Part shown: positions 53,137 to 62,960 of the stretch, piece after piece | Numbering within the stretch: position 1 is the first letter of the stretch | Layout of the letters: each line of letters begins with the position of its first letter | DNA from: JBAWXE01 sp037144255 | GTDB lineage: Bacteria > Bacteroidota > Bacteroidia > Chitinophagales > Chitinophagaceae | Assembly: GCA_037144255.1 (NCBI GenBank) | Contig: JBAWXE010000003.1 | Location: forward strand, 13,907-77,906 | Direction: 5' to 3' | DNA: 64,000 nucleotides | Program-made: the position numbers and the translations under genes | The notes under the pieces: generated by a model | Told to the model about the DNA's origin: nothing | Database searches by the model: none | Seen by the model: only the letters and a program-made list of their open reading frames with translations

Positions 53137-54762
53137 ATGGGAAAAAGGTTAACTGACATTTTGAATAAATATTTGCAACCATTTTTTGGCAATCTTGGTC
53201 AAATAAACTGGGCTTTCTTTATATTACTGATCGGTGCAGTAAATGTAAAATTGTATGTAAAAGCGGCAGTATGTATAGGGTATTTTTTTTACTTACTATA
53301 TAAGAAGATTCCTTTAGAAAGAAAGCTATATGGGGTGTCAGTATTTTATTGCTTCATGGCATTGTATAGTATCGTTTCAGCATTCATGCACCATTCGTTA
53401 CAGAGGGAAGGTTACTGGTTAGGCTTTTTGTATGGAATTATACAATGGTTGATACCCGGTATTCTATTTTATTTATTCTATGTAACAGTAATCAATACAA
53501 AGAAAGAAGTGTTTGAAAAGACAGTGAGTCTCTTTTTTACATTGAATGTTGTCGTATCAATAGTGCAATTGGCAAGTATGATGATAGCATCGCGCAGTAT
53601 GATGCCATATTGGGTATTTGACAAAGCAGACTATTTTGGGGTATCTACAGGAGATCATTTACATGGTGTCTTTGGTAGCAATTCTATCACCAATGCAGCT
53701 ATTTGCTCATTGGGCAGTATATTCTTTTTATATAGGCACAAAATAACAAAAGCATTATTATGTCTTTTCGTAATGTTGCTATGTACCAGCAATATCACTT
53801 TGTTCTTCTTTATATTTATTTTACTTGTCATGGTATTTACTGTAAAGAAATATCCATTACGAAATCAAGTGGTACTTTTTCTATTATCTACAGTTATTAT
53901 ATATCCTGTATTATCTCCAGGGAATCTGAAGTATATGAATACAGTCTATAAGAAAATATTCCTAACCCATGAGCAGTCACCTAATTTCAATAATCAATAT
54001 TTAAATTCTATGGATGCATGGTCTCGATCTGAACTACGAGATAAGCATAAACAGATCAACGGTACTGTTATTAACCCCAACTATATTTCCGAACTAAAAG
54101 TATTGAGGCAAAATGGGACAGTCCCATTAGTGCTTCATAGTTCTGTTCTATTAGATCAGGATTCTGTCAAGAAGTGTTTTTATAATATGTATTACTTATC
54201 TACATCAAGAACGCCTTTAGTACATTATGCAAAACCTGCGAAGTTATTTAGCATGAAGCAAACAGTTAATTACCTAAGCAGCGATTGGGCTCATTGTGTA
54301 TTTGGTGCAGGTATGGGTAATTTTTCATCAAAACTGGCTATAAAAATGACAGGCTTAGGCTTGCAAGGAACCTATCCTGAAAAGTATGTATATGCAGATA
54401 CTCCTTTTGTGAAATTTCATCTATTCAGCATATTGTATTGTATATCACAACCTGTAGCTCTACACTCTGCATTGAATATGCCCAATAGCGTGTATAATCA
54501 GATAGCAGGTGAATATGGAATGATAGGAATTTTCATTTTCATTTTTCTATATATAGGTTTTTGGTGGAAGAACAGAAAGGAATTAGGTTATGGTAAATAT
54601 CTTATAGTGCTATTATTTATGTTCTTAGGCATTGAATATTGGTTTGAGATGATATCATTTACAGTCATTTTTGAATTATTAATGTTAATGGACATGCATT
54701 TATACAATAAAGAAAATGGGGCAACAACAATATCCGGTGACGGTTCTGATGCCCGCATATAA
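53137..54762 (+). CDS. Putative polysaccharide polymerase (Wzy-like), large polytopic
   Basis: A 541-aa protein with 10 or more membrane segments and a long extracytoplasmic loop (about 275-385) rich in polar residues. No family motif is certain. Position between glycosyltransferase genes and the topology suggest the Wzy polymerase of the locus. The start ATG 53137 follows the GTG-initiated frame (53131) by 6 nt. It overlaps the next glycosyltransferase by 47 nt, unusually long. Confidence 0.65.
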   Translation: MGKRLTDILNKYLQPFFGNLGQINWAFFILLIGAVNVKLYVKAAVCIGYFFYLLYKKIPLERKLYGVSVFYCFMALYSIVSAFMHHSLQREGYWLGFLYGIIQWLIPGILFYLFYVTVINTKKEVFEKTVSLFFTLNVVVSIVQLASMMIASRSMMPYWVFDKADYFGVSTGDHLHGVFGSNSITNAAICSLGSIFFLYRHKITKALLCLFVMLLCTSNITLFFFIFILLVMVFTVKKYPLRNQVVLFLLSTVIIYPVLSPGNLKYMNTVYKKIFLTHEQSPNFNNQYLNSMDAWSRSELRDKHKQINGTVINPNYISELKVLRQNGTVPLVLHSSVLLDQDSVKKCFYNMYYLSTSRTPLVHYAKPAKLFSMKQTVNYLSSDWAHCVFGAGMGNFSSKLAIKMTGLGLQGTYPEKYVYADTPFVKFHLFSILYCISQPVALHSALNMPNSVYNQIAGEYGMIGIFIFIFLYIGFWWKNRKELGYGKYLIVLLFMFLGIEYWFEMISFTVIFELLMLMDMHLYNKENGATTISGDGSDARI

Positions 54763-55675
54763 TGCAGGGCCTTATATTAGAGAAGCTATTGATAGTGTAT
54801 TGCAACAGACATACACTGATTTTGAGTTTTTAATAATCAATGATGGGTCGAAGGATGAAACACTGAGTATCATTCGTTCGTATAACGACCAACGAATAAG
54901 GTTAATAGACCAAGCTAATAAGGGGTTGATAGATTCATTAAATGATGGTATCAAGCTGTCGCAAGGCAGTATCATAGCCCGTATGGATGCTGATGATGTA
55001 TGTTTGCCTAATAGGTTAGCAGTACAAATGGAATACTTGAAAAGGAACCCGGAATATATAGCTGTTGGGTCAGAAGCAGATGTGATGGATAAGGAAGGCA
55101 ATTACCTACTAAGATTAACCCCAATAGCGCACACGAACGAAGAAGTAGTAGAACGAATCGATTTGAAATGCCCTTTCATTCATCCATGTGTTGCTTTCAG
55201 GAAGGATGCAGTGTTGCAAGTAGGAGGATATCCGAAAAATGCGCTCACCTTTGAAGATCATCTTTTATGGAAAGAACTATTGACAGTAGGAAAAGTGTGT
55301 AATTTGAAAGACGTATTGCTGAAAGTAAGGTTCAACCCTGAATCTGTAACAATAGATGAGAAATGGAGAGGTGAAGCTTTTATAGAAATAAGGAAAAGAT
55401 CTGTGCATAATGGTTTTGTATCAAATGAGGACGCAATTGAACTGAAAGAGATCGTTTCTAAGCAAAATTTTTCAGAGTACAAGCATGCCTCATATTTTGC
55501 CATGGTAGGAAAAAAATATCTTTGGGATAACCCCAATGCACAATTGGCAAGAAGTCATTTTGCAAAGGCGATTAAGCTATATCCAAAGAATAAAGAATTA
55601 TATATGCTTTGGCTGATGACGTTTTTGCCTTCAGTAATAGTCAATAAAATATACACCAGTTTTAAAAAGAGATAA
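54716..55675 (+). CDS. Glycosyltransferase family 2
   Basis: A 319-aa GT-A fold inverting glycosyltransferase. VTVLMPAYNAGPYIREAIDSVLQQ (in part, from about residue 8), INDGSKDETL and the metal-binding ARMDADDVCLPNRL (about 92-105) are the family hallmarks. Its first 15 codons overlap the polymerase gene by 47 nt. Adds one sugar of the repeat unit on the cytoplasmic side; specificity not known. Confidence 0.93.
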   Translation: MGQQQYPVTVLMPAYNAGPYIREAIDSVLQQTYTDFEFLIINDGSKDETLSIIRSYNDQRIRLIDQANKGLIDSLNDGIKLSQGSIIARMDADDVCLPNRLAVQMEYLKRNPEYIAVGSEADVMDKEGNYLLRLTPIAHTNEEVVERIDLKCPFIHPCVAFRKDAVLQVGGYPKNALTFEDHLLWKELLTVGKVCNLKDVLLKVRFNPESVTIDEKWRGEAFIEIRKRSVHNGFVSNEDAIELKEIVSKQNFSEYKHASYFAMVGKKYLWDNPNAQLARSHFAKAIKLYPKNKELYMLWLMTFLPSVIVNKIYTSFKKR

Positions 55676-55683
55676 TTGATCCT

Positions 55684-56769
55684 ATGTTAAAGGTGGCATT
55701 CATTAGTCGTTCTACATTGTTTAGCTCTCCGGGTGGAGATTCTACACAGCTGGAAATGACAGCAAAATGTCTACGTGCCTTAGGAGTAACAGTGGATATA
55801 TATATATCCGGACAAGTGGTAAATTATAGTGAGTATAACCTCTTGCATTTTTTTAACATTATAAGGCCAGCTGATATTATAACACATATTGATAGAACAG
55901 ATACGCCATTTGTTGTATCAACTATCTTTGTGCAATATGGTGAGTATGAAAAAAAGGCTCGCAAAGGAATAGGAGGGATTGTAAGTAATCTATTACCGGA
56001 GAATACTATAGAATATGTGAAAGTGATAGCTCGCAGAGTATTGAATGGCGAAAAAATAGGTAGTTATAAGTACTTGTTATGGGGACACAAGAGATCTATA
56101 CAATACATAGCCCGAAAGGCTGCATGTTTATTGCCTAATTCGCATAATGAATATCGTAGGTTTGCTGCAATGTATAATATAGAAAGACCATACAGATTTG
56201 TACCTAATGGTGTGGATAGCAATATAGTGAATAAAGTCTATACGCCTATTGCTACTTATAAAGGCGCTGTTATTTGTATGGGACGTATTGAGGGGCGAAA
56301 GAATCAACTGAGTTTAATTAGAGCTTTGAAAAACACTGCTCTCAGGCTTTTTATACATGGTAAGCCATCGCCTAACAATATGGCATACTTTGACCTCTGT
56401 AAGGCAGAAGCAACTGAAAATATTCATATCTCAGAATGGCTGCAAGATGAAGAATTGTATGCTGTGTATAGTAGCGCTAAAGTACATTGTTTGCCAAGTT
56501 ATTTTGAAACAACAGGGCTATCGTCATTAGAGGCTGCTGTAATGGGATGTAATATTGTTGTGACAGATAAAGGGGATACAAATGAGTATTTTGAAGGTTA
56601 TGCCTGGTTTTGTGACCCTGATGATACGGCATCAATACGCAAAGCTGTAGAAGATGCGCATAAGGCACCATACAATCAATCTTTTAGAGAGAAGATACTG
56701 AGTGACTATACTTGGGAAAAAGCAGCAGCAGAAACATTGATAGTTTATAAACAGGTGTTAGGACTATAA
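55684..56769 (+). CDS. Glycosyltransferase family 4
   Basis: A 361-aa GT-B enzyme. N-terminal STLFSSPGGDSTQLEMTAKCL, then an RFVPNGVD loop (about 174-181), and the donor domain MGRIEGRKNQLSLI (about 200-213) and CLPSYFETTGLSSLEAA (about 266-282) with the paired glutamates. It lies 8 nt after the GT2 and 11 nt before the next gene. Specificity unknown. Confidence 0.9.
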   Translation: MLKVAFISRSTLFSSPGGDSTQLEMTAKCLRALGVTVDIYISGQVVNYSEYNLLHFFNIIRPADIITHIDRTDTPFVVSTIFVQYGEYEKKARKGIGGIVSNLLPENTIEYVKVIARRVLNGEKIGSYKYLLWGHKRSIQYIARKAACLLPNSHNEYRRFAAMYNIERPYRFVPNGVDSNIVNKVYTPIATYKGAVICMGRIEGRKNQLSLIRALKNTALRLFIHGKPSPNNMAYFDLCKAEATENIHISEWLQDEELYAVYSSAKVHCLPSYFETTGLSSLEAAVMGCNIVVTDKGDTNEYFEGYAWFCDPDDTASIRKAVEDAHKAPYNQSFREKILSDYTWEKAAAETLIVYKQVLGL

Positions 56770-56780
56770 AAATCAATAGA

Positions 56781-57887
56781 TTGTCGAGAAAAATAAAAAT
56801 TGGCATTTTAGGTACACGAGGCATACCCAATAGATATGGGGGCTTTGAGCAATGTGCCGAATATCTGGCTCTGGGACTTGTACAAAAGGGACATGGAGTA
56901 TGGGTTTATAATTCTCATGATCATGAATACCAAGATGTGGAATGGAATGGTGTACATATCATTCATTGTAACGACCCTGAGAAAAGACTAGGTACCGCAG
57001 GGCAGTTCATTTATGATTGGAATTGCATTCAGGATGCACGTAAACGTGATTTTGACATCTTGTTGCAATTAGGGTATACCAGCAATTCTATATGGTTTAG
57101 TAGATGGCCTAAATACTGTGTGAACATAGTGAATATGGATGGGCTGGAGTGGAAACGCAGTAAATACAGCAAAAAAGTACAATGGTTTCTGAAGCATGCT
57201 GAGAAATGGGCAGCTAAACATGGTGATGTATTAATAGCAGATTCTGTAGGCATACAACAATATTTGAAAGAGACTTATAATAAGCTATCTCATTTTATTG
57301 CATATGGGGCTGATATAGTTACACATACAGATGTGTCTGTACTAAAGAAGTATGACCTTATACCTTATCAGTATGCTATACTCATAGCTCGTATGGAGCC
57401 AGAGAATAATATTGAAATGATCATTAAGGGTTATGTTCAGAGTGGCAATTTGCAACCTTTAGTAGTGGTGGGAAAAACAGATAATTACTTTGGTACGTAC
57501 CTTAAAGAAACTTACCAAGCGCAAAACCAGATAAAGTTTACAGGCGGTATCTATGATGGCGATATTATCAATAACCTACGTTACTTCTCTTTGCTTTATT
57601 TTCATGGTCACTCTGTAGGAGGTACTAATCCATCTTTGCTGGAGGCAATGGGCTGTAGTGCACTGATAGCTGCCAATGATAATGTATTCAATAAGGCGGT
57701 GTTAGGTAATGATGCATTATATTTTGCTAATACAAATGATGTTGCTAGGATTGCACATGATATTACCGAAAAAAGCAAGCATCAGCTGCATATAGATAAT
57801 AATATACAAAAAATACGCGACCATTATAATTGGCCGCGTATAATAGATGAATATGAAAGAGTGATGTTAGACTCTGTAAGAAAATAA
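56781..57887 (+). CDS. DUF1972-type glycosyltransferase (rhamnosyltransferase-like)
   Basis: A 368-aa protein with the DUF1972 N-terminus: IGILGTRGIPNRYGGFEQCAE (about 7-27, in part), then VWVYNSHDHEY. This domain is found in rhamnosyltransferases. C-terminal GT4 donor domain with FHGHSVGGTNPSLLEAM (about 273-289). It starts with TTG at 56781. Last gene of the wzx-to-GT run; the convergent enoyl-CoA hydratase gene ends 5 nt later. Confidence 0.88.
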   Translation: MSRKIKIGILGTRGIPNRYGGFEQCAEYLALGLVQKGHGVWVYNSHDHEYQDVEWNGVHIIHCNDPEKRLGTAGQFIYDWNCIQDARKRDFDILLQLGYTSNSIWFSRWPKYCVNIVNMDGLEWKRSKYSKKVQWFLKHAEKWAAKHGDVLIADSVGIQQYLKETYNKLSHFIAYGADIVTHTDVSVLKKYDLIPYQYAILIARMEPENNIEMIIKGYVQSGNLQPLVVVGKTDNYFGTYLKETYQAQNQIKFTGGIYDGDIINNLRYFSLLYFHGHSVGGTNPSLLEAMGCSALIAANDNVFNKAVLGNDALYFANTNDVARIAHDITEKSKHQLHIDNNIQKIRDHYNWPRIIDEYERVMLDSVRK

Positions 57888-57892
57888 TTACT

Positions 57893-58666
57893 TTATTTAA
57901 CTGCCTTGGCTTTGAAAGCACTGATGGCGTTGCGTGTAAAGTCGCTTAGTACCAAACGTCCACTGATAGCTGCTCTATCTGTTAATAGTGTGTCCCAGTT
58001 TTCTGTACCATGCCAGAATATTTTCTTTAATTGCAACATAGCATCAGGGCTACTATGTGCCAGTCGCTCTGCCAGATTATTCACAGCATCATCCAGGTCC
58101 TCAACATTATGATGCAGTTCTGCAAATAGACCATGTTTTTTAGCCCATTCAGCAGAGCGCCATTCAGTAGCATCTATTGCCAATTGAGAAAAAGCAGATA
58201 AACCAACTTTGCGTTCTACAGCCGGGCCTACTACAAACGGTCCAATACCTACAGCAAGTTCACTGAGTTTTACAGAGGCTGTATCTAAGGCTATGGCATA
58301 ATCGGTAGCCGCGGCTAAGCCTACACCACCACCCACTGCTTTGCCTTGTATACGTCCTATTATCAGTTTATGGCATTTGCGCATAGCATTGATCACATTG
58401 GCAAAACCATTAAAGAAAGTTTTTCCTTCAGCATCAGTATTGATAGCAGTGAGCTCATCAAATGATGCACCTGCACAAAATGCCTTATCACCTGCACTCT
58501 TCAATACTATCACTTTGATACGGTCATCTATGCCCATATCATTAATTGTTTTGGCAAGATCATTTAGTATAGCTGCGGGCAATGAGTTGCTGGATGGATG
58601 ATAGAATTCAATGGTGGCAATACCATGATCAGTTTCACTACGTACATAACCTTCCGGATGTTGCAT
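57893..58666 (-). CDS. Enoyl-CoA hydratase/isomerase family protein
   Basis: A 257-aa crotonase-fold protein. CAGASFDEL (about 61-69) forms the oxyanion hole and GKAVGGGVGLAAATDYAIAL (about 108-127) the second backbone site. SELAVGIGPFVVGPAV (about 137-152) is the usual C-terminal active-site segment; the customary catalytic glutamates are partly replaced, so exact chemistry (hydratase or isomerase) is unclear. It sits next to paaZ, so a role in phenylacetate degradation is plausible (a PaaF/PaaG-like function). Confidence 0.85.
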   Translation of the reverse strand: MQHPEGYVRSETDHGIATIEFYHPSSNSLPAAILNDLAKTINDMGIDDRIKVIVLKSAGDKAFCAGASFDELTAINTDAEGKTFFNGFANVINAMRKCHKLIIGRIQGKAVGGGVGLAAATDYAIALDTASVKLSELAVGIGPFVVGPAVERKVGLSAFSQLAIDATEWRSAEWAKKHGLFAELHHNVEDLDDAVNNLAERLAHSSPDAMLQLKKIFWHGTENWDTLLTDRAAISGRLVLSDFTRNAISAFKAKAVK

Positions 58667-58751
58667 AAGGGTGTGCTATTTAGAATTGCAAATATCTAAC
58701 AAAACTCAAAAAATAGAAATAAAATATAAAAAATATTAATTTATATGATAA

Positions 58752-60806
58752 TTAGTACTGATTCAGCTTCTTTACCATGGTAAGTATGGTAGCTATAGCA
58801 ACTGTTTCGCCCGTTTCGTCATATACATCTACCAGCCATTTTACAATGCCTTTAGATATGTCTTCTTCGCTACGTTTTTCCTGATCTATTTTTTCTTTAA
58901 CTGTCAACCTAACACCTATGGTCATGCCTGGGTAAACAGGTTTTGTAAAGCGGGCTTCATCTATTCCATAATTCAGTAATACTGGTCCCTTCTTAGGGTC
59001 TACGAACAGCCCTGCTGCTTTAGACAAGATGAAGTAACCATGTGCCACTCTTTTCTCAAAAATGGTTCCATCTAATGATGTGGCATCCATATGAGCATAG
59101 AAATTATCACCGCTTACATTGGCAAAATTAGTGATATCTGTCTCAGTTACAGTGTGCTTATGTGTTATTACAGTATCTCCTACAGTCAATTCTTCAAAAT
59201 GTTTACGGAATGGATGTACGATAGTTTCAGTTTGTTTGCCTTGTTGTTGATACACATTGCTGATGTGGGTAAGAGTAGTTGGAGAGCCTTGCACAGCAGT
59301 ACGATGCAGGTAATGCATTACGCCGCGTTTGCCACCCATTTCCTCGCCTCCACCAGCCCGTCCCGGACCACCATGCACTAATAATGGCATTGGTGAACCA
59401 TGACCTGTACTTTCTTTAGCACAGTCGTTGTTCAATACCAGTATGCGTCCGTGCATGCAAGCAACACCTAAAGTAAATTCTTTGGCTACATCGTCATTCT
59501 GCGTTACTAATGAACATACCAGCGATCCTTTACCCATACGTGCTAGTTGTATAGCATCTGCCAAAGTATTGTAGGGCATGATAGTAGATACAGGTCCGAA
59601 TGCTTCTATATTATGACAGTCGGTTTTAGTAAAAGGTTCTGTATTCAGGAAAATAAGTGGAGGTAAGAATGCACCCTTTTCTTTATCGGCACCAATTACT
59701 TCAAAATGTTGCAGATCTCCAATTACTATACTTTGAGATTTAGCAAGTTGTTGCACTTTCTCACGTACTTCATTTCTTTGAGCTATGCCTGCCAAAGGTC
59801 CCATACGTACCCCTTCTACCGATGGATCTCCTATAGTTGTACTTTTCAGTCTTTTACCTAATGCTATTTGTACTTCTTCCACTCTGTCTGTCGGTACTAT
59901 GATACGGCGAATAGCTGTACATTTTTGTCCTGCTTTAACAGTTATTTCACGTGCTACTTCCTTGATGAAAATATCAAATTCTGGCATAGATATTTGTACA
60001 TCAGGTCCTAATACACAACAGTTGAGAGAATCTGCTTCCATATTAAATGGTACAGCTTCATCTACTATTCTTGGGTGAGATTTAAGTTTTTTACCCGTTT
60101 CTGCCGATCCAGTAAAGGTTACCACATCTTGGTTCTCTATAGTATCAAGTATACCTCTTGCTGAACCGCATATTAGTTGTATTGCACCTTCCGGCAGAAT
60201 TCCAGAACGTATGATCTCTTCAAATACTACCTCAGTAAGATAAGAGGTAAGTGTAGCAGGTTTTACTATCGCAGGTACGCCTGCTAATAGGTTCACTGCT
60301 ATTTTTTCCAACATACCCCACACAGGGAAGTTGAATGCATTGATATGTATGGCTACTCCCTCACGTGGTACCATGATATGTAATCCCATAAACGTTCCAT
60401 TCTTAGAAAGCTTGGCAGATTCGCCATCTACATAGAATGTCTCATTAGGGAATTGGCGCCTTAAACTGGCATATGCAAACAGATTGCCTATACCGCCTTC
60501 TATATCTATCCAAGAATCTACTCTGGTAGCACCTGAGTAAGAACTGATCTGGTAGAAAAATTCTTTTTTCTGCATCAGATACATAGCCAGCGCTTTCAGC
60601 ATTCGACCGCGTTCCTGAAATGTGAGTTTGCGTAGAGCAGGCCCACCTACCCTACGAGCATATTGCATCATTGCACCAAAATCCAAACCTTCGCTATTGG
60701 CAGTGTATATAGCATTGCCTGTTATGGCATTGTGCAATACTTCTCCTTCTTTCTTTGCCGTTACCCATTTACCTTCGGCATAGTTTTTCAACTGTGTTAC
60801 TGACAT
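58752..60806 (-). CDS. paaZ: Phenylacetate pathway bifunctional protein PaaZ (oxepin-CoA hydrolase / aldehyde dehydrogenase)
   Basis: A 684-aa fusion. The N-terminal aldehyde dehydrogenase domain (about 1-520) has the catalytic Cys in VKAGQKCTAIRRI (about 291-303) and the general base Glu in NMEADSLNCC (about 254-263). The C-terminal MaoC-like hydratase domain (about 540-684) has NVSGDNFYAHMDA (about 580-592). PaaZ opens the oxepin-CoA ring and oxidises the resulting aldehyde. The paaABCDE, paaK and other genes are not in the window. Same strand as the hydratase gene, which starts 85 nt after it. Confidence 0.92.
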   Translation of the reverse strand: MSVTQLKNYAEGKWVTAKKEGEVLHNAITGNAIYTANSEGLDFGAMMQYARRVGGPALRKLTFQERGRMLKALAMYLMQKKEFFYQISSYSGATRVDSWIDIEGGIGNLFAYASLRRQFPNETFYVDGESAKLSKNGTFMGLHIMVPREGVAIHINAFNFPVWGMLEKIAVNLLAGVPAIVKPATLTSYLTEVVFEEIIRSGILPEGAIQLICGSARGILDTIENQDVVTFTGSAETGKKLKSHPRIVDEAVPFNMEADSLNCCVLGPDVQISMPEFDIFIKEVAREITVKAGQKCTAIRRIIVPTDRVEEVQIALGKRLKSTTIGDPSVEGVRMGPLAGIAQRNEVREKVQQLAKSQSIVIGDLQHFEVIGADKEKGAFLPPLIFLNTEPFTKTDCHNIEAFGPVSTIMPYNTLADAIQLARMGKGSLVCSLVTQNDDVAKEFTLGVACMHGRILVLNNDCAKESTGHGSPMPLLVHGGPGRAGGGEEMGGKRGVMHYLHRTAVQGSPTTLTHISNVYQQQGKQTETIVHPFRKHFEELTVGDTVITHKHTVTETDITNFANVSGDNFYAHMDATSLDGTIFEKRVAHGYFILSKAAGLFVDPKKGPVLLNYGIDEARFTKPVYPGMTIGVRLTVKEKIDQEKRSEEDISKGIVKWLVDVYDETGETVAIATILTMVKKLNQY

Positions 60807-60965
60807 ATGTATAATATTGAAAGAATTATTATTGATTGATAATTAGCTGTATTTTTCCACTGTAGCATGCAATTTATAATATTTACAAGGAATTTCATTT
60901 TAGTCAAGACTATTGCCCTATTGTTTATTATTATCTATAACATACATTTATCATAAATAACTTTA

Positions 60966-62467
60966 TTGATGCAGTTAAGTACCAATTTGTCAAAAAGCCT
61001 TGAAAAATATCTAAAAATACTGGCATGGCTTATTATACTGGTAGGCGTTGTGGTAAGGGTAGCTGTTTATATACAGAATAGGAATTTATTCATAGATGAG
61101 GCCAACCTAGCTCGTAATATATACGAACGTGGCTTTATGGCATTAACAACGCCTCTTATTTACGAGCAATATGCTCCACCGGTTTTTCTATGGATGGTCA
61201 AACTCTCTGCTCTTCTTTTCGGTTATGGAGAGATGGCCTTACGTCTCTATCCATTATTATCCGGTATTGGTGCATTAGTACTGATGCTGTTGATAATGAA
61301 AGAACTTACTTCTTTCAAATCGCTTTGGTATCCTTTATTTTTATTAGCGAGTGCTACTATACTGGTCAAATATTCTAGTGAACTGAAGCAATATATGTCT
61401 GATGTTTTTTGGGTTATGTCACTTGTTCTTTTAACCTTGAAAACCGATGTGCATAAAAGGTCTGTTGTACAGTTTGTATTTGTCTGGTTAATTATTGGGA
61501 GTGTGGCAATATGGAGCTCTATGCCTACTGTATTTATTTTGTCTGGGGTGGGTAGTTACTACATATGGTCTTGTTTACTGAATAAGAATTATAAGAAATT
61601 GATTCCTGTAGTTATAGTGGGTTGTTTGTGGTTAGTACAGTTCTTGTTTTACTACCTTACCATTCTTAAACCACAGGCTAATACCAGTTATTTACAGAAT
61701 TTCCATAAGGACTATTTTCTTTTCTTTATTCCCAATGGTAAGGACCAATTAATGCATAATTGGTATGTATGTAAAGGGATATTATTAGAGGCCGGCGGTA
61801 CCACAGCATTAGCATGGATCTTCAATCTATTAATGTTCTCTTTGGGGCTATAATGGCTCTGAAAAAGAGAACGGCTGTTGCATTACTCATTCTTATACCG
61901 TTAATTGCTACAATAATTGCAGCCTCATTTGGTCAATTCTCTTTGATACCACGCGTTGCGCTCTTTATGATACCATTGATCTTAATAATGATAGGTTATG
62001 GTTTTGAAAATGCTCTATTATTGAGAATTAAACCATTACAAGTATTGATAATACTCATTGGTTTGATATGTGCTAAGAATCATAATTCTATCAAAATGAT
62101 CTTTGAGCCTTTCCGTAATGAACAGATCACCGATGGCTTGCAATTCTTGCAAAAAAATAATATTAGTGGTCAGCAAGTATATGTGCATCATGGTGCACGC
62201 CCCGGAATAATGTATTACACAGAGATACATCCTGATAGGCAAAAATGGAGTCAATTTAAAGATGCGCACATGCTTTGGTGGGATGTGAGATATGATACGG
62301 TTGCTCAAAGTAACCCTGGCAGAGTTGGGTTTATTTATACCAGTATGAGCCCTGATGAACGTATTGATTGCAGTAAAAAAGTAGAGAGCCACCGCAAATT
62401 GTTAGACAAATTTGAAGGTGACCCTTATAGTATCAAGTGTGCTGCTTATGTCTACGAGAAGCAATAA
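60966..62467 (+). pseudogene. Membrane glycosyltransferase (GT39-like) interrupted by one-base frameshift
   Basis: Two reading frames (60966-61853 and from about 61840 to 62467) form one protein of about 500 residues. The first half has 8-9 membrane segments with the acidic NLFIDEANLARNIYERG (about 34-50) in the first external loop, as in PMT/ArnT-like glycosyltransferases. The second continues with two or three membrane segments and a soluble tail (VHHGARPGIMYY). The frames meet at GGGG (61844-61847). With five Gs the reading would run smoothly, FSLG then AIMALKK. Sequencing error, recent mutation or phase variation are all possible. Confidence 0.75.
61844..61847 (+). other. Frameshift site, GGGG tract
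   Basis: The tract of four G is where the upstream frame goes out of phase, reaching TAA at 61851-61853. Adding one G joins it to the downstream frame. A four-base tract is short for slipped-strand phase variation. Confidence 0.7.
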
Positions 62468-62478
62468 AGATGTTGCCG

Positions 62479-62949
62479 TCATTCCTTTACTCCAAACTGT
62501 CTTAAATGGTGCAATGCGTGTTTATGTAGCAATTGTACCGACATGTCATAATTCAGATCTCCAAAGAATGGATTGGTAATAGTTTTATTAGGATCTTTTT
62601 CAAATACGCTAAAAAAATGGTCTAGTTCTGCCTGCAATTCACTGATTGCTTCTGCTATGCTAATATGTTTTGTAGGGGCGGGAGTATCTGGCATTAAAAT
62701 ATTAGGTGTATTCTCTGGAAAAGGTTTCTCACTCATTAGGAAGCCTTGTAATTTTGTTAGTCTTTCTTCAGGCGATAATAGTGTATGTGGTGTTTTGCCG
62801 CTACCTATACGTACATAGTCACTCATGTGCTCTATCATTTGCGGCGCATTCATATTACCCCATAGTCTGGGTGTGTCAGCTGTAAGGTGAGCCAGTTTCT
62901 TTATGTATTCGTTTCTTAGAAAATGAGCTTTGCCTTGGAGATTTTCCAT
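62479..62949 (-). CDS. DinB-superfamily protein (DUF1569)
   Basis: A 156-aa four-helix-bundle protein: RLWGNMNAPQMIEHMSDYV (about 28-46) carries the first metal-binding His, and HKHALHHLRQFG at the C-terminus the others. This is the DUF1569 branch of the DinB/YfiT superfamily, which holds metal-dependent enzymes such as thiol transferases. No substrate is predicted. It lies 11 nt after the MoxR gene on the same strand and ends 11 nt from the frameshifted glycosyltransferase. Confidence 0.8.
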   Translation of the reverse strand: MENLQGKAHFLRNEYIKKLAHLTADTPRLWGNMNAPQMIEHMSDYVRIGSGKTPHTLLSPEERLTKLQGFLMSEKPFPENTPNILMPDTPAPTKHISIAEAISELQAELDHFFSVFEKDPNKTITNPFFGDLNYDMSVQLLHKHALHHLRQFGVKE

Positions 62950-62960
62950 TACTTATTAAA

